DNA from: Sceloporus undulatus
Lineage: Eukaryota; Chordata; Lepidosauria; Squamata; Phrynosomatidae
Reading direction: 5' to 3'
Length of the DNA stretch: 64,000 bases
NCBI RefSeq assembly: GCF_019175285.1
Contig: NC_056525.1
Location: 134,379,521 to 134,443,520, forward strand
Position numbers and translations under genes: made by a program. The notes under the pieces are model-generated. The model searched no databases. It saw nothing but the letters and a program-made list of their open reading frames with translations, and was not told where the DNA came from. Positions 1 to 37,300 of the stretch are shown here, piece by piece; the stretch's first letter is position 1, and each line of letters starts with the position of its first letter.

Positions 1-323
1 CCTCCAAAATGAATTTTTCCTTCTGTAAAAGCTCTTTTATAGTGACCAATGACCCAGTACTTTTGCCCCTCTATTTTTGTCTGTGCCTAGACCTCTTCTA
101 ATAAACCCTCTGCACACTAGTTGGAACCGCTGTGTTTCAGGTTTTTTTGGTGGCCATTTGGAGTGGAGGGCTGAATGAGAGCTAGTTGTCATATTTGCAG
201 AGGTTTCAATAAGAGGGAGCTAACTCATGATGGTGATCTTAGTTACTCATTTTGAACCATGTTCATGGACAAAAAATTAGGTTGGAAACAGTTAACGAAA
301 ATTAATGATATGTTTATTTTCAG
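1..323 (+). other. FCHSD1 intron tail
   Basis: Intronic sequence upstream of the exon at 324, with a pyrimidine-rich acceptor (tttattttcag). No repeat family recognised. Confidence 0.6.
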
Positions 324-23309
<22,986 letters not shown>

Positions 23310-23927
23310 CCCTACACATCTCAGGGAATAGGATTCCTACAAAGATTTACATCCACTGAAGACTGGTGGTGACCCTAGGCAAAGCTGTTTCTGCTTCAAC
23401 CTGTCGGGTGTTAGTAGTTGCTTTGGAGCTTGTGCCCACATTCTCAAGCACCACTATGTAGGCAATGCTGGGAGGAGCACTGCCACTGCTATGATGAGCT
23501 TCTCTACCTCAGACCAGGAGAATATGCCCAGAGTAATTATTCCAGAAGAGTTTGCCAAGGATATGGACACATGTATATCCATCTGTATACTGGGCTTCAG
23601 CCCTGCAGCCTAACACCTTGAGATGTCAGGCTCCCCCTGTCATGGATGTTCCTTGGACCGTGACATGAGGCTATGCAAGCATCTTTCCTTTCTCTGGATC
23701 AGGACATGAGCTGGTCTCTCCCTTTGCTTTAAATGCTGCAAGTTAGCATTTGTTTGCACTTTTATCTGTCAACTCTTTTTGTCCTTCCAAAATGGCAAGA
23801 CAGGAACTACTGTTGTCCTAAACTGCCTCTGGTTCTTTTACTGCCCTCTGCAGTGGGCTGGCTCCTGTGCTGCATCCCTGGTAGGATGGGTGGGTGTAGA
23901 CCCAATAAACAAACACAATTCTGCACA
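23310..23927 (+). other. FCHSD1: FCHSD1 3' UTR with polyadenylation signal
   Basis: About 600 nt after the stop, with no ORF of note. The canonical AATAAA at 23904-23909 probably sets the transcript end near 23925. RELL2 ends about 1.4 kb further on, pointing towards it. Confidence 0.7.
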
Positions 23928-25306
23928 TTTTCAGCGCCTTTAATTGATTTTGTTTACACTGTATTTGAATGTGAAATGGTGGAAGGGGAAGGAAGAGTGT
24001 CATGGCTTATTGACTGGATTATACAGAAGAGCATGACAGGAAGGATCCAGAGGAGTTCTTCTGAACAAGCTGGTCTCCAGGCTTAGGTTGTTCCTGTGCA
24101 GGAAAGGTTACCCAGATTTGCTGCTAAAATCTCCAATGTTTGTGCTGTGCAAAGCTGCCCCCATCACCACTCCATCCAAACTGTCTGCATATACTACATT
24201 GAAGACCACATCAAAGTTCAGATCAAAATGCGTATGCAGCTGTTCTTTAGGGGCTAATGTGACTGTGAAAACTAGAGCACAGTCTGAGCCACCAGGTAGG
24301 AAAATGTCTGTTTGTGTGTCATTATTGCAGTGCAGAGGAAAGTGCCTTCCTCCTGAACTAAATGAGGCAGAACTCTGCTCAACAAGAGAAAATGGAAATG
24401 AAGTTCCTGGGCTGTAATAGTTCTTATTGCTCTAGGCAAAAAATGGAAACTGCCGAGCTAATCCTGTTTGGGTATAGCCTAAGGCCTAGCTACCAGCCTA
24501 ACACAGCTTTTAAGTTTCTTGTTTCCTAACCACAATGCAAATAACTTTAAAACTAGGCTGTCTACTACTAACACCTGTGTTCCAGATGCCAGAAGGGAGG
24601 GCAGAACTGAGATTTTTCCCTTTAACTGAATAATCACTTCACCCACATTGCCCCAGTTCTGTTTTCTCTTGCTTTTAGCATGAGTTGCATTTTAACTTGT
24701 AATAGCGCCTTCAGACAAGATCTGACTGGCATGCAGGAGAATTGTGCTGTTGCAGAAATGTACTGCCTGGAACAGGATGTAGTTTTCCCCTAAAAGGGCC
24801 CTAACCAACAACTGAATAATTCTGAGGCACTTCAGGGCTGGATAACCTAGAGTTGCCAGGGAAAGGTTATATTGGGGAGATGAGCAATGAGCTGAAATTA
24901 TTTCACTTAGTCAGTTACCTATGTCAGTGGCTGAGAGCTTCAGGTTATGAAACAAAAGTCTGGGATTCTTGAAAGCACCACATAGTGAGTCTCATCATAG
25001 TGAAGAAGAGGATTTTGACCTGTTGAAGAAAGCTAATGGATCCTGACCTCGATATATGACTGTAAAATATGAGCCTTAGCAAAGCTTTCAAGAGAACAGG
25101 AAGGCTGTAATTTCCAGATGTGTGGGATGTTCCACAGTAAGGTTCTGTCCCTATGGATGGCTTTTCTTCTGCTGTTTGGATAACTACTGTAATGGGGATG
25201 AGGCTCTTGTCAAGTGCAATAGTCTTACTGGTTGAAGCAACACAGGCCACACCAGGTGCCATGTAGCTCTTCTTGACCAGGCCTGGCTTGATCTGATCTG
25301 GCTGTT
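23928..25306 (-). other. Intergenic to RELL2 3' UTR
   Basis: The RELL2 3' UTR should run leftward from 25306, but I see no clear minus-strand AATAAA, so its end is not placed. A minus ORF at 24945-25310 lies inside this presumed UTR and has no recognisable features. Confidence 0.35.
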
Positions 25307-25366
25307 TCATTCTTGCAACCCTGATGACAGGTCTGTTTGCAGCCTTGAATCAAGAGCAGTTGCAAT
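25307..25366 (-). CDS. RELL2: RELL2 terminal coding exon (inferred)
   Basis: After ttctctttcag it reads IATALDSRLQTDLSSGLQE and stops. The phase fits exon 5 exactly, and the location just before the convergent FCHSD1 end is right. The peptide has no strong match I can recall, so the call rests on splice signals, phase and position. Confidence 0.6.
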   Translation of the reverse strand: MATALDSRLQTDLSSGLQE

Positions 25367-28300
25367 CTGAAAGAGAAATGTGGGTACAGGAGAGAACAGG
25401 AATCATGACTAACACCTGCAAAAACCAGTGTAGACATATTGCAGGCCAGTTTCTTGCTGTTGTGCTGATCTATACACACCAGTACTGATACACTGTACAC
25501 ATCACAAGCTGATATTCTGATTACTATCTTTACTGGCCAAAACGTTCCCATCAAATATTGGACAAACTGCTAGCCAAAGCACTGAAAATGATGCACTAAA
25601 TTTCCCATCATCCTTCACCATTCCCCAGCTGCCTAGGTCTGATGGGAACTGGAGTGCATCAACATCTGGATAGACACCTTTTATCCAGCCTGAGGTAAAG
25701 AAACATGTAGGGCACTAATTGCTCAAACAGCAGCAGCAGCCATGTGCACCATGCTGCCTTGAGAGCTTCAGGATACTAACGGCGCAATCTTACACATGTT
25801 TATTCAGGAACAAATCCAACCATATTCCACAGGTATTACTCCCAGCCAGGCATAGTTAGGGCTGAAGCCTTATTCTGGTGTATTCTTTCTCCTACAATGG
25901 AATTCACATTCTCTCCTTTGCTTATACAAGTTAAAACACTCCTGCTGCACTCAATGGTGAGCTGAAACCACCAGCTGAAAATCAGTATCTCACTTTAGAG
26001 TACTAATGACAAGTTAACACACTCTGAGTAAAAGTTTGCTCAGTGCTGCTTTGAAGAGCAGGGACATTTACCTGAACTCGGTGTGCTCCAGAAATACACA
26101 ACAAATTGCCAAACTAGAAAAAAATGAAGTAGTTCTTACATCTGTATAAACTTTTATCGGATGTAAGTAGTTCTTACATCTGTATAAACTTATTTGTCCC
26201 CCACCACCATTAAGCTGAGAGTGGTTGTGTATAGAAACCCACACTCTCAGTCCCTGATGTTGACAGCTTAGAGCATGTAACTTACGTCACACTGAGACTC
26301 CCGAGTCCTGCGGAACTGAGCTCTGGTCCTGGGGGAATGGAGGCAAAAAAAATTGCAAGTAAGGGGTTAGTTTGTATGAAGAAAAGCCCCCTGATAGCCA
26401 TGCTATAAGGATTAAGACAAGCTTGTACAAAAGGTACTAACAGTCCTGGAATACATGTTAGGGCTACCTAGGACTGTACTGGCTAAGAGTAGGATTTGAC
26501 CAATTATCTGGCACTACAAATAGATTAAGGGGGGTGTAGTTAGGCCATTTAAAGCAGGAGAGGAGCTCTGGTGCTTCAGAATGGTGGGCACAAGCATTGG
26601 AATAAGAGGTCTTGCAAGAATCTGTTTTCCTTAATCAGGAAGCCCTAAAACATTTTTACAAGTAGTGATTGTTTAGTCCTTAATGAAGTGGATGAGGGAG
26701 AGATGCAACAATGAATTTAAGCCAGGAAGAATTTCTTGCCTAAGGACTATTTTATCTGTTGCAATATGAATGGCTCCTGCTGACCCACACTGTGTACTCA
26801 CTAAAATGTTTGAAGAACAAAATACCTTCTTCTCCCCCTTTCCCTGTCCCTGTATTGCATGTATTCCAAAGAAACATATCTTTTATAAAGATATGTCAGG
26901 GTGCTGCCCCTACCTTTAGTATTTTGTTGTCGTTATTGTTGTTGTTGTGTGCCTTCAAGTCATTTCCAGCTTATGACAGCCTTATCATGGGATTTTCTTG
27001 GCAAGATTTGTTCAGAGGAGATTTGCCATTGCTTTCCCCTGAGGCTGAAAGCATGTGACTTGCCCAAGGTTACCCAGTGGGCTTCATGGCCAACTGGGAA
27101 ATCGAACCCTGGTCTCCCAGAGGCTTAGTCCAACACTCAAACTATTACACCACAGTGGCTTTCTAAGCACCTTTAGCATACCTTACAAGATTTCGCAGAT
27201 GAAAACACATGGGCAAGTAAAATCAGAGTTTGGCCAAGATGGCAAAAGATATAAATGAGGAAGAACACACAGGAGAGGCTTCATTTTGCCCAAACTTAAT
27301 GGGGAGCACACGATTCTACCCTACTCCTCTCTTCTTCCCCCTACTGAGTTAACACCACTGACTTAATTGAATGCAAACTTCTGCACTATGAACTCAGTCT
27401 GTAGCAACTGAAGTAAGCAGAGGACAAAGGGAGCAAGTGAGATCGGGAGAGAAAAATCTGGACATTCTAAAAATAGCTGGAAAATGGAAGAAGAGAGGAT
27501 GAATTGGGTATATCCCTGCCAAACGGGGACACTTGGAGGGTATGCCTTTAGGTATGACAGATGGAATGTCTTAGGCACAGCTTGCGGGTAAGCTTAAAAG
27601 GCAGGAAACTGTCAATTACAGTTACTATATTTATACCACCATGGTGGTAACATTTGGATTTTTCTGCCTCAGCCACTAAAATAACAGCACTGATTTTTGA
27701 AAATGACTATTCAAGCAGGTAGAGCATGCAGCATTTTCTCCTGCTCCACCTATACCTACCTATCTAACGTTGTATGCTGCATTTCCCTTCTCCACTAAAC
27801 TACTTCTTTCAAAACAAAGAAAGGTTGGCTATTTCGTAACACCAGGTTATTCTGTAAGAACAAATATGAAGCAGTCCAGTTTAAACAATAATAATATACT
27901 TGATACTTAAGCACCCTATTTCAAATAGTGTGCAATTATTCTACATTTTTGGCACTTCAAAGATAGACTTTAGATGCTTTGGCAGCCATCTTTGACAGCC
28001 TCGTTTTGTGCAGACATCTTAAATATAATCGCTCCTGTTTTTCAGATGGTTTCAGTTTGTTTGCTCATTGAAAACCTCAAGGTAGTTAACCAAAATGTTA
28101 TTAAACCAGGTCTTTGCCTTAGCAAAGGTTTTTTTCTTGCTCCTTTCATCTACATTCATTTCCCTTCAGTCTTTACATCAGTGCACCCTCTGAGGGTCTG
28201 CGCTCCATTTTTTACTTCTCTTGGACTTTGGAGAGCTGAGCACCTGAGATACCTCTACCCAGAAAAAAAGGTTTTGCCCCCTAGATAGCAAAGCACAGCT

Positions 28301-31300
28301 TCAAAAACCTCTATTACTTCCAGTTTCTAAAAACTGCTTGGGAAGGAACTAAAATAGGCCTGGGGTAGGGGACAAAATTGAATTTGAAATTGTGCTCTCC
28401 AGAGGTAGTGAATTTTTTTCAGGGTGTGTGGGAGTTACTGAAAGGCTGGAGGTCCTGGCGAACTACATGTAGTTCAAATGCCACACTCGCTCTACCCCAC
28501 CTTTAAGCAAAAACATGTCTGCCTTCAAATTTGTCTCATCAATATGTCACATCCTTTTAATAACATGAAAAATATCTCCAAAAGATGTATACAGTTATGC
28601 ACTGGCTATTTATCTTTCTCCACTATGGTGACAGACCTTGTAAAAATCATCCCACAGCCCATTCCATGCCCTCCAAGCTTTGCATCTACGTGGATATGAA
28701 ACCGGGAGCAAAACATGATAAACCATTAAACGTGTTTGCACCTCAGTAGTGCTTTCCACTCTGAATCTATACCCTTCTAGTGCTTGGTGGACAAGAAGAG
28801 AAACAGAAAAATATTGCAGAATAAGGAAAGGAATGAGATGACAGTATTTACCTGGAGTGCTATGCTGCTGGCACTATTGACCCCATATCCAGATATGTCT
28901 AGTCTGACTCCAGATCCTGTTTGAAGAACTTGATCCCCGTTATTTTCTGATACTTCATTAGCTCCCCTTGGAATATCCTCTTCTTCAGTGGTACCAGATT
29001 TTTCATCTAGCCTCTTGATTTTTTCCAGGTCTTCTGACCAAGGTCTTCTGGGTCCTACAGAGCAGTTTGTCTCGGATGTACAGCTTTTTGCAGTACCTGG
29101 GAGGCCTGCCTGTTGCAATGAGCTAACCTTAGAACATTCTTTCCTATCTGGTCTATTCATTAAATCATCTGGATTTGTTGTCATATTTAAAAAATTATTC
29201 CCTTGAGTTGACTCATCTGCACAATCTTCTTTCAGTCCTTTTTGACTCTGTGAATCTGCCTGCTGAAATGTTTCTTGCTGAAGAGCATCCACCTGCACTA
29301 TTCCATTCTGAGACCCCGCACAGTGGGGTTTCTCATTGCTGCAGATCTCTTGGCCTGCATCTGTGAAGCTAAGGTTTTGCTTATTGTCAGAGAGAGATTC
29401 TTCTTGTGATTCGTGGGAAGCAGGTTTCTTCCCAATGTGGGTGACATGGAATCTAGAACAGGAAAAATAAAAGCCAGGTCAAACAGCAGTGGGAAATTAT
29501 TTTGAGAGGTCCCTTCATTTGGGTTGCTTTAGGAAGACTATTGAAGCTAAGATCCTGTAACCTAGAGGGTCAGCCAAGGGGCTGATGGGAAGTATCTGCC
29601 AGAGCAGAAAACAAAACAGAAAAGCACTTGGTTATTTTTATGTATATATTTTTACAAAGTGATGCCTCTCTTCTTCTTGCTGATTCTCGAGGAGAGAATT
29701 ATCAGCCACTTTCCCAGATGTTTTTCAATAGCTTTGAAACCTGCATCAGTACGCATCAATGGAGATTATCACACAGAGGCACTTACCATGGGCAAAAGGT
29801 TCCTTGAGCATTCCTGAAGCGCAAAGGTGTGATAGCACATTGCACTTCTAAAACGTCATTGAGGTGTCCCGCTTCTCTCCCACTGCCAATCATTCGCGAA
29901 GCAGCCATTTTTTGAATAACGGGATCTTCTGTTATTCAAAAAATGACTGCTCCACGAACGCTTCGTTGACAGGAGAGAAGCGGGACGCCTCGATGATGTT
30001 TTAGAAGCATGGCACACTATCACACCTTCACACTTCAGGAATACTCCAGGAACCTTTTGCCCATAGTAAGGCTCTGTATGATAAGTTCCTTTGTCTCGGA
30101 ATACTCCCAATGAAATAATGTGCTAGGAAAGGGGAGCAGTTTAAACTTCAGAATGAGAACAGAAGGCTGGCACACAGGCCTGGAGCACTCCAGCCTCTCT
30201 AGTACCTTCTGGTTCCTCACCCCTTCCCTGAAAACATGGAACACTTTGGGACAAAGTTCTGTTCCTCATCCACATCTCTTTAGCCTGTCCCCACAAATAT
30301 TGGATGCTCCTGCATTTCTATCCACATACCACCAGTAATCTTTTAGCACTTGCCTCCATCAGCACAGATATACAAATACTGCTGTCCCTATGTTATGCCA
30401 TATTTTCCTTCAAAATTTGATCTTCTGTTAGTATCATTCCACCAGCATAGCTTTCTAACCACTGCTCCTTCTTTCCTTTCCCCTTCCCATCTGCACCTTC
30501 AGGATGTATCTAATGCATGAGCAATCTTGCCAGCCCTGTTCTGGCCTTCCTAGTGTTTTGTTTTTTTAAAAGCAGGCCAGCACATATGCAGTTATAAATC
30601 CTTTTGGTTGTACTAGGGACCAGGGCAGGTTGGAATACTCCTGAGCAAAATTATTTTCAGTTAGGAATGAAAGAATGCTAGAGGGTCGGGGGGCATTTAG
30701 GCCTTCTGGTCCATTCTCATGCTGAATGGGAAGTGTTTAGTCCTTCACAACAGACAGGTGTCTTTAAAAAATCATATTTCTCAGAACATTTTTTGGTTGT
30801 AAAAGTATTTCTCCACATATTTAAACCAATTATTTTAAAGTGTCAGTGAATATTTTACTGAAACTGAAAGGAAAATTTAAAATGGCACTTGGCTAAAAAA
30901 AACCTCTATGCAACAGAAATCAATTTTGAAGAAATGTATAGAAATCTGGGGGTTTTACATTTTGTGGAGCCACAAGACTTTTATTAAAAAGCATCATAAT
31001 TACCTTTTGCTGGAATCACAAATCAAAACTGTTAGGAATAAAAATTGCTTAATTAACCAGCTCTAAGAAAAACAGAGCACTGCCTAGACAAACTGAGGCC
31101 TGATACAGACAGCCAAAAGCACCGTCTTGGGGTCAATTTTAAGGATCTGGAGGGGGGGTGTGCAATCTTGCCGGTGCCCCACCCACACTGGCTGCCACAT
31201 GCCCAAACAGCACTTGCAGGAAGTGGCAGTGTCAATACACACAAGCACCATTATGGCGCTCCAAAAAATTAAGCTGCTCTAGGTGACTTCTTTTTAGGGT

Positions 31301-34300
31301 GCACGTTGGTGCCACGCTGTGAGGTTTGTGCAGAGCCAACATGGGGCAAAAACGGGTGCCATCCATTTGTATCTCCCCTGAGTTTTGACAACCTAAAGCC
31401 TTATCTACATTATTGGCTTAAATCTGTTTAATGATACTGAAATCTGCTGAACTGCATTACCCAATATTCTCTTAATATAGCATGGTTTCTATGTCTTCAA
31501 TTGTGTTTTTTTTAAGGGTACAGTACTAGTAATGAGATGATTTTTGTTGTCTATTTATTGACAATGAATTGCTTGCAGAAATCAAGGAATTAAACCTCAA
31601 CTTTATCGACTTCTTACTCCCCCACCCCATCAATAGACATCTACACTGCAGATGCCTATTAGACATGCCTCTTTAGGTAATAATAAATAATAATAAATAA
31701 AGTTTTTATTTTTATCCCGCTCCTTCCTACGACCAGGGCGGCTTACAGCAAGGTTAAAACAACAGTACATAAAACATTAAAATACAGATATATCAAAACC
31801 ATCCATGCAAACAATAAAAATAACAGGCAAAAAAGCCCCATAGCCCAACCTCTTGGCCACGGAAGAGGAGGGAGGCCCACAGGATTTTAATCGGGGAATG
31901 CCTGTTGGAACAGGAAGGTTTTCAAGTCCTTTCTGAATTGGGCCAGGGTGGTAGTCAAGTGGAGCTCAGTGGGCAGCGTGTACCAAAGGACTGGGGCAGC
32001 AGTGGAAAATGTCTTCCGTGTGGTGGAGGATAATCTGGCCCCAGGTACCTTCAGTAAATGCTGCCCAGACGTTCTGAGGGTGCGAGGTGGAATGTACGGG
32101 GAGAGGCGGTCCTTTAGGTATCCTGGGCCCAAGCCATTTAGGGCTTTATAGGTAATTACCAACGCCTTATATTGAGCCCGGAAGCGGATGGGCAGCCAAT
32201 GGAGATCTTTCAGCACAGGTGTTATGTGGCTGGCCCTGGAAACGACAGTGACCAGCCTGGCTGCCATATTCTGCACCATTTGAAGCTTCAGGGTTTGGTA
32301 TAAGGGTTGCCCCATGTAGAGTACATTACAGAAATCCAGTCTCGAGGTTACCAGAGCATGTACAACAGTTTCTAGGTCCCTCTGGGCCAGGTATGGACGC
32401 AGCTGGCGAATAAGCTGAAGCTGATAACACGTGCTCTTGACCGTCGCATTCACCTGAGCAGTCAGGTGAAGCGACGAGTCAAGAAGCACCCCCAGACTGC
32501 GTACGGAGTCCTTCACAGGGAGCGTGACCCCATTCAGGACAGGTGGAACCACCGCCATTCCTGGACCAGGGGAACCTATCACAAGTACCTCCGTTTTCTC
32601 TGGATTCAGCTTGAGTCGGTTTTCCCTCATTCAGCCCATTACTGACTCTAGACAGGCCTCGAGAGGAGAGACGCCATCCTTGGTCACTGCATCAGTCGGA
32701 GACATAGAGAAAATGATTTGGGTGTCATCAGCGTACTGATAACCCCGCGCCCCATGTCTCCGGATGATCTCTCCCAGCGGTTTCATGTAAATGTTAAAGA
32801 GCATGGGAGACAGAATGGCCCCTTGAGGGACCCCGGTTTTAAGGGGTCTCTCGTCGGAGCACACGTCTCCCAGCTGCACCATCTGGGACCTCCCAGAGAG
32901 GTAGGACCGGAACCACTGGAGCGCAGTGCCCCCGATTCCCACCTCAGCCAGGCGCCCCAGAAGGATACCATGGTCTATGGTATCGAAAGCCGCTGAGATG
33001 TCCAGGAGCACCAATAGGGACACGCTTCCCCCGTCGATGCCCAGACGGAGATCATCGACCAAGGCGACTATGGCCGTCTCAACCCCGTGACCCGCCCGGA
33101 AGCCAGTTTGAAATGGGTCTAGATAATCAGTTTCATCCAAGACCGTCTGAAGCTGGATCACAACCACCCTCTCGATCACCTTACCCAAGAATGGCAGCAG
33201 CGAAACTGGCCGATAATTATTGTGTACCAGGGGGTCGAGGGAGGGCTTTTTTAATATAGGTTTTACAGTGGCCAATTTTAATTCCGATGGAAATTGCCCT
33301 TCCCTCAGAGATGTGTTAATGATCCGGCGCAACAATAATGTTACCGCCGGACCCCCCTGGGCCGCTAGCCACGAGGGACAGGGATCGAGAGAGCAGGTTG
33401 TTTTCCGAACACTTCCGACGATCTTGTCCACGTCCTCGGTACTCACCGACTCAAACCGATCCAGTTTAATAGAGTCCACGGAGGCTCTGGATACCTCTAC
33501 TCTAGGTTCTGCTCGAATGTCAGCATTAAGACCTTCGCTTATACGAGAGGTTTTATCCGCAAAAAAGTCATTAAATTGGTCACAGCAGGCCTTAGAAGGT
33601 TCAAGGATCTGGTTCAGGGCGGGAGGGAGCTGAGTTAGCTCCCTAACCACTCTGAACAACTCTGCTGGACGTGACTCTGCAGACGCAATACGAGCCCCAT
33701 AGAACGAATTTTTTGCTGCTCTTATCGCCTCTCCGTAGTCCTTTAATAGTTGGGCTAGGAGAGCCTTATCGTCTAAGCAAAGGTGTTTCCGCCAACGGTA
33801 CTCTAGCCATCGCAGTTCCCACTTCCTTGCCCGGAGATCTTCCGTGTACCAGGGCTTACACTTGGAAGCAGGCCTGAGAGGGCGCTTGGGAGCGATGCTG
33901 TGTATAGCCCTAGAGAGACCGGTATTCCAAATACCGGTAAGGGCATCAATAGAGTCGCCGTCACTGCCAACCATGAGCACCTCTAAGGCTTCCTGGAACC
34001 TTTTGGGTTCCATCAGCCTTCGAGGGTGGACCATCCTAACAGGTCCACCACCCCCGGGGGGGATCTGGGTAGAGACCTTGATTTTAACCCCCACCAGGAA
34101 ATGATCCGTCCATGACAGGGGGGAAATATTAGTTATTTCCACCCACGGATTTTCCGCATCCGAACAGAAGACCAAATCGAGAGTATTACCCGCACAATGC
34201 GTAGGACCCTGTATCAGCTGGGACAGGCCCATGGCCACCATGGTCTCCATGAATTCCCGAGCCGCACCGGGTGGAACATAGCTGGCCGTGAGGGAGATGT

Positions 34301-37300
34301 TGAAGTCACCCAGGACAAGAAGCCTGGGCGTCTCCAACATCAACTCAGCGACCAGCTGTGTCAGCTCGTTAAGGGAGTCCGCTAATGCACGGGGTGGCCG
34401 ATACACCAGCAGAATGCCAGGTAGGCATTTGGTTTATAAATGTTATTCAATGTTTTATCTGCTATATAAGTTTCTGGTATAATGATATTATTCTGTGATT
34501 TTACTGTATTTTTCAGCTTTTAATTACTGTATATACTCATGTATAAGTCTAGAAATTTTAGTCAAAAAAGTGACCTCAAAAACCTGAGTTGATGTATCCA
34601 TGGGTCAATATAGTATTGCACTTTAACTCTTATTTATATAAAAAGGAACCATCCCCTGGTGAAAAGCAAGAGAGTAATCTGTCCTGGAAGCACTGACTTC
34701 CCTCTATTCTCTCATAAATCCAGCTTTTAATATGAGCACAAACAGTGATATCTCCTGGAATTTTGTAAGTTCTTTGGCATTGTTTTCCTTTGCTTCATCC
34801 TTTACATCCTTTGTTACATGGCCCTAAATTTTACCCTCGACTTATCCACAAATCATATCAAAATCCATAATTATGGCTCCAAAACCTGCCCTCGACTTAT
34901 ACATGAAGTCGACTTATAGTCGAGTATATATGGTATTGTTGGGTGCCTTGAGTAGCATGGCAGCACAAGAAGGGTGGAATATACTGTATTATGTGAATAA
35001 ATAAAGCAAACACAATATCTCCTATAGCTCAGTAAAAGGTATTATTTACATTCATCACTTATCACTAATAACTCTGCTCAGTGAAGTGGGAGACTCACCT
35101 GCCAACAGAAAAAACAGTGGTCTCCCCAGGATGCATCTTGCCTTTGCCCTCTTTGGAGCGTCCCTGACGATGCAGCGAGTGCCTTTTTTTCTTACTGCAG
35201 TGAATGCAAGGTGCTTGAGTTGAGCCCAAGTGCACTGTATGGTGATGGGGTAGTCCACCATCTTGGCTCATTCGATGTGGACAGAGGCCACTAGAGAAAA
35301 AAAGAAAAGGACAATCATTGTCACAGCACTAGAACTTGGAACAACCAACCTAGTCCTTGAGATATACTCAGAGGCAATCCTCACAGCAGAAACTAATAAG
35401 CCACTGCACAAAGGGAGTCATACCAGAAGGTTGGGTCAGTCTTTCATCTTACAAGAAAGCTCTGGATTTCATTAATGGTGTTCTGAGAACACAGGACCAA
35501 ATGCTTCCACAATGTTATGGCCACCACATGAAGGTTCTCTGGCTCCTCCTCCACTCTGCTGAGGTGGATGGGACCCCTTGACACCAATTCTTTATCTAAA
35601 TAAAGCTTGCTGCTGCCACCACTTGATGAATTACCCTCTCCTTTTGCCCGCAGCAACACATCAGGACTTTGCTGGAGAATTTCACAAATACTTTCCCTCC
35701 TCAACTTAAGCAAGAACTAGCCAAGCTAAAGTCACATGAAAAAAAGGAGTGCAAGAGGCAGAGTACTTTAAAGAAAAGCTTTATTCCAACTAAGTTGTTC
35801 TAGGGCAAAACGATATCGCTACATGCAGGACGAACGTGTCCTACAGGTACTGAGAGAAAGTGTAAGTTACAGAGTACAGTCATTTCAGCCAAACCAATAA
35901 AACAAACCAAAAATCTAATGCCACTGACTAGAAGTACATGTTCCTAATCTTACTCACATATCAGATGGGATTTAGTTCTTGGTCTTTCTGGATAGCTGGG
36001 AGTCTGGACTCCATTGTCCAGCTCCACCGACTTCTTCGTGGTCTGCTTCAGGCAGGTAGATCCACAAAGGCAGACACTCAAAGGCAGACTAAGACGGACT
36101 CAAGCCTCATGTTGCATCCAAGCTTTTCAAAACCTCTCTGAGAAGCATCTCAAAGGGTCGGGCTTCTGCCCAACTCCTCATTTCATCGGGCAGTTGGCAT
36201 TTCATCACCTGTGATGTAACCCTCATTAAAATGTACCTCCTCCAACATTTAACCCTTTCTTATCTAGGAGGAAAGCTTGGATAAATGAAGGGACTCCCAT
36301 GTATCACATGGTGCAACAAATAATATCCTTGGGACTCAGTTCACCACATACTTATCCTCCTGGTTCCCTAGATAATTAATGGGAGCTGTGCAAGAAATGA
36401 AGAGAAGCCAGCAAGGACTGTGGGAAGGAAGATTCCATTTTAATTTTCTGCCTCAGACACCAGCCACATCTTGAACTGCAAAAGATGCCAATGAGAATAT
36501 AATTGAGGGCATTTGATCTAAGGTTTCCTTTTTACACAGAAAAAAGAGCTTTAGTCTTCTAAGCTCTTCCTCGGTGACATGTGGCCTCTAACCCATTTAT
36601 TCAGAATGAATGCGACTTGAAAGAGAAAAGAAGACATGAACAGACATTCCCAAAATGTGATTGGCACCAAAATGAACATGGAACCTCTCCTCACCTGGGC
36701 ACAGGCACCGGCAGTTGAAGATCAGCATCACCTTCCCCCAGCATCTCTTTCAGGACTTCCACATTGGCTAACAAAGTGGGGGGAAAAAACCAGAAGTGTG
36801 TCAAAGCAAGGCTCTCAAATGCTGTGGATTCCCCATAATGAAGCCAAGGTTAAGCCCACCTTCATTCTGAATGATACACTTCACTATCTTCTCTACAGTG
36901 TCTTCATTCAGCTCTTCATCCTCATCTGAAAATAAAACATGTGGTAGTAAGTGGAACAACTTAGGCACTCTTATGACACCAGAATAGACTTCCCAGAGAT
37001 ATGGGGCAATACAGTAGGCCTTCCATATCCACGGATTTGCCATCCACAGATTCCAGCATCCGCAGACAGCAAGCCCATGAGGGAGGGCAGAAGAGGAAGA
37101 GGAGGAGGAAGGAGGAAGAGGAGGAGGAAGGATGGCCACAGCGGCCAGAGTGGGTGGGGGGGGGGAGAGAAGGAAGGAGCAGGAAGAGGAGCCATGGTGA
37201 GAATGGTGAGGTGGGCTTCAGGCAGTCCGGAGGGGGGGGGCAAAGTTCCATTGTCCCCCAATGGCTGTGCCACCACTGCAGACAATGGGGTTTGAGCTTC

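Noticed and set aside
24945-25310. 121-residue minus ORF
   Set aside because: It starts within the presumed last RELL2 exon in another frame and runs into the 3' UTR; no family pattern.
26930-27166. tRNA gene
   Set aside because: A and B box-like sequences belong to a SINE with core and tail; no complete cloverleaf.
28777-28851. Read-through end of RELL2 exon 5 (hydrophobic tail)
   Set aside because: A good splice donor sits at the border, and the extra residues look like translated intron. Kept only as an alternative.
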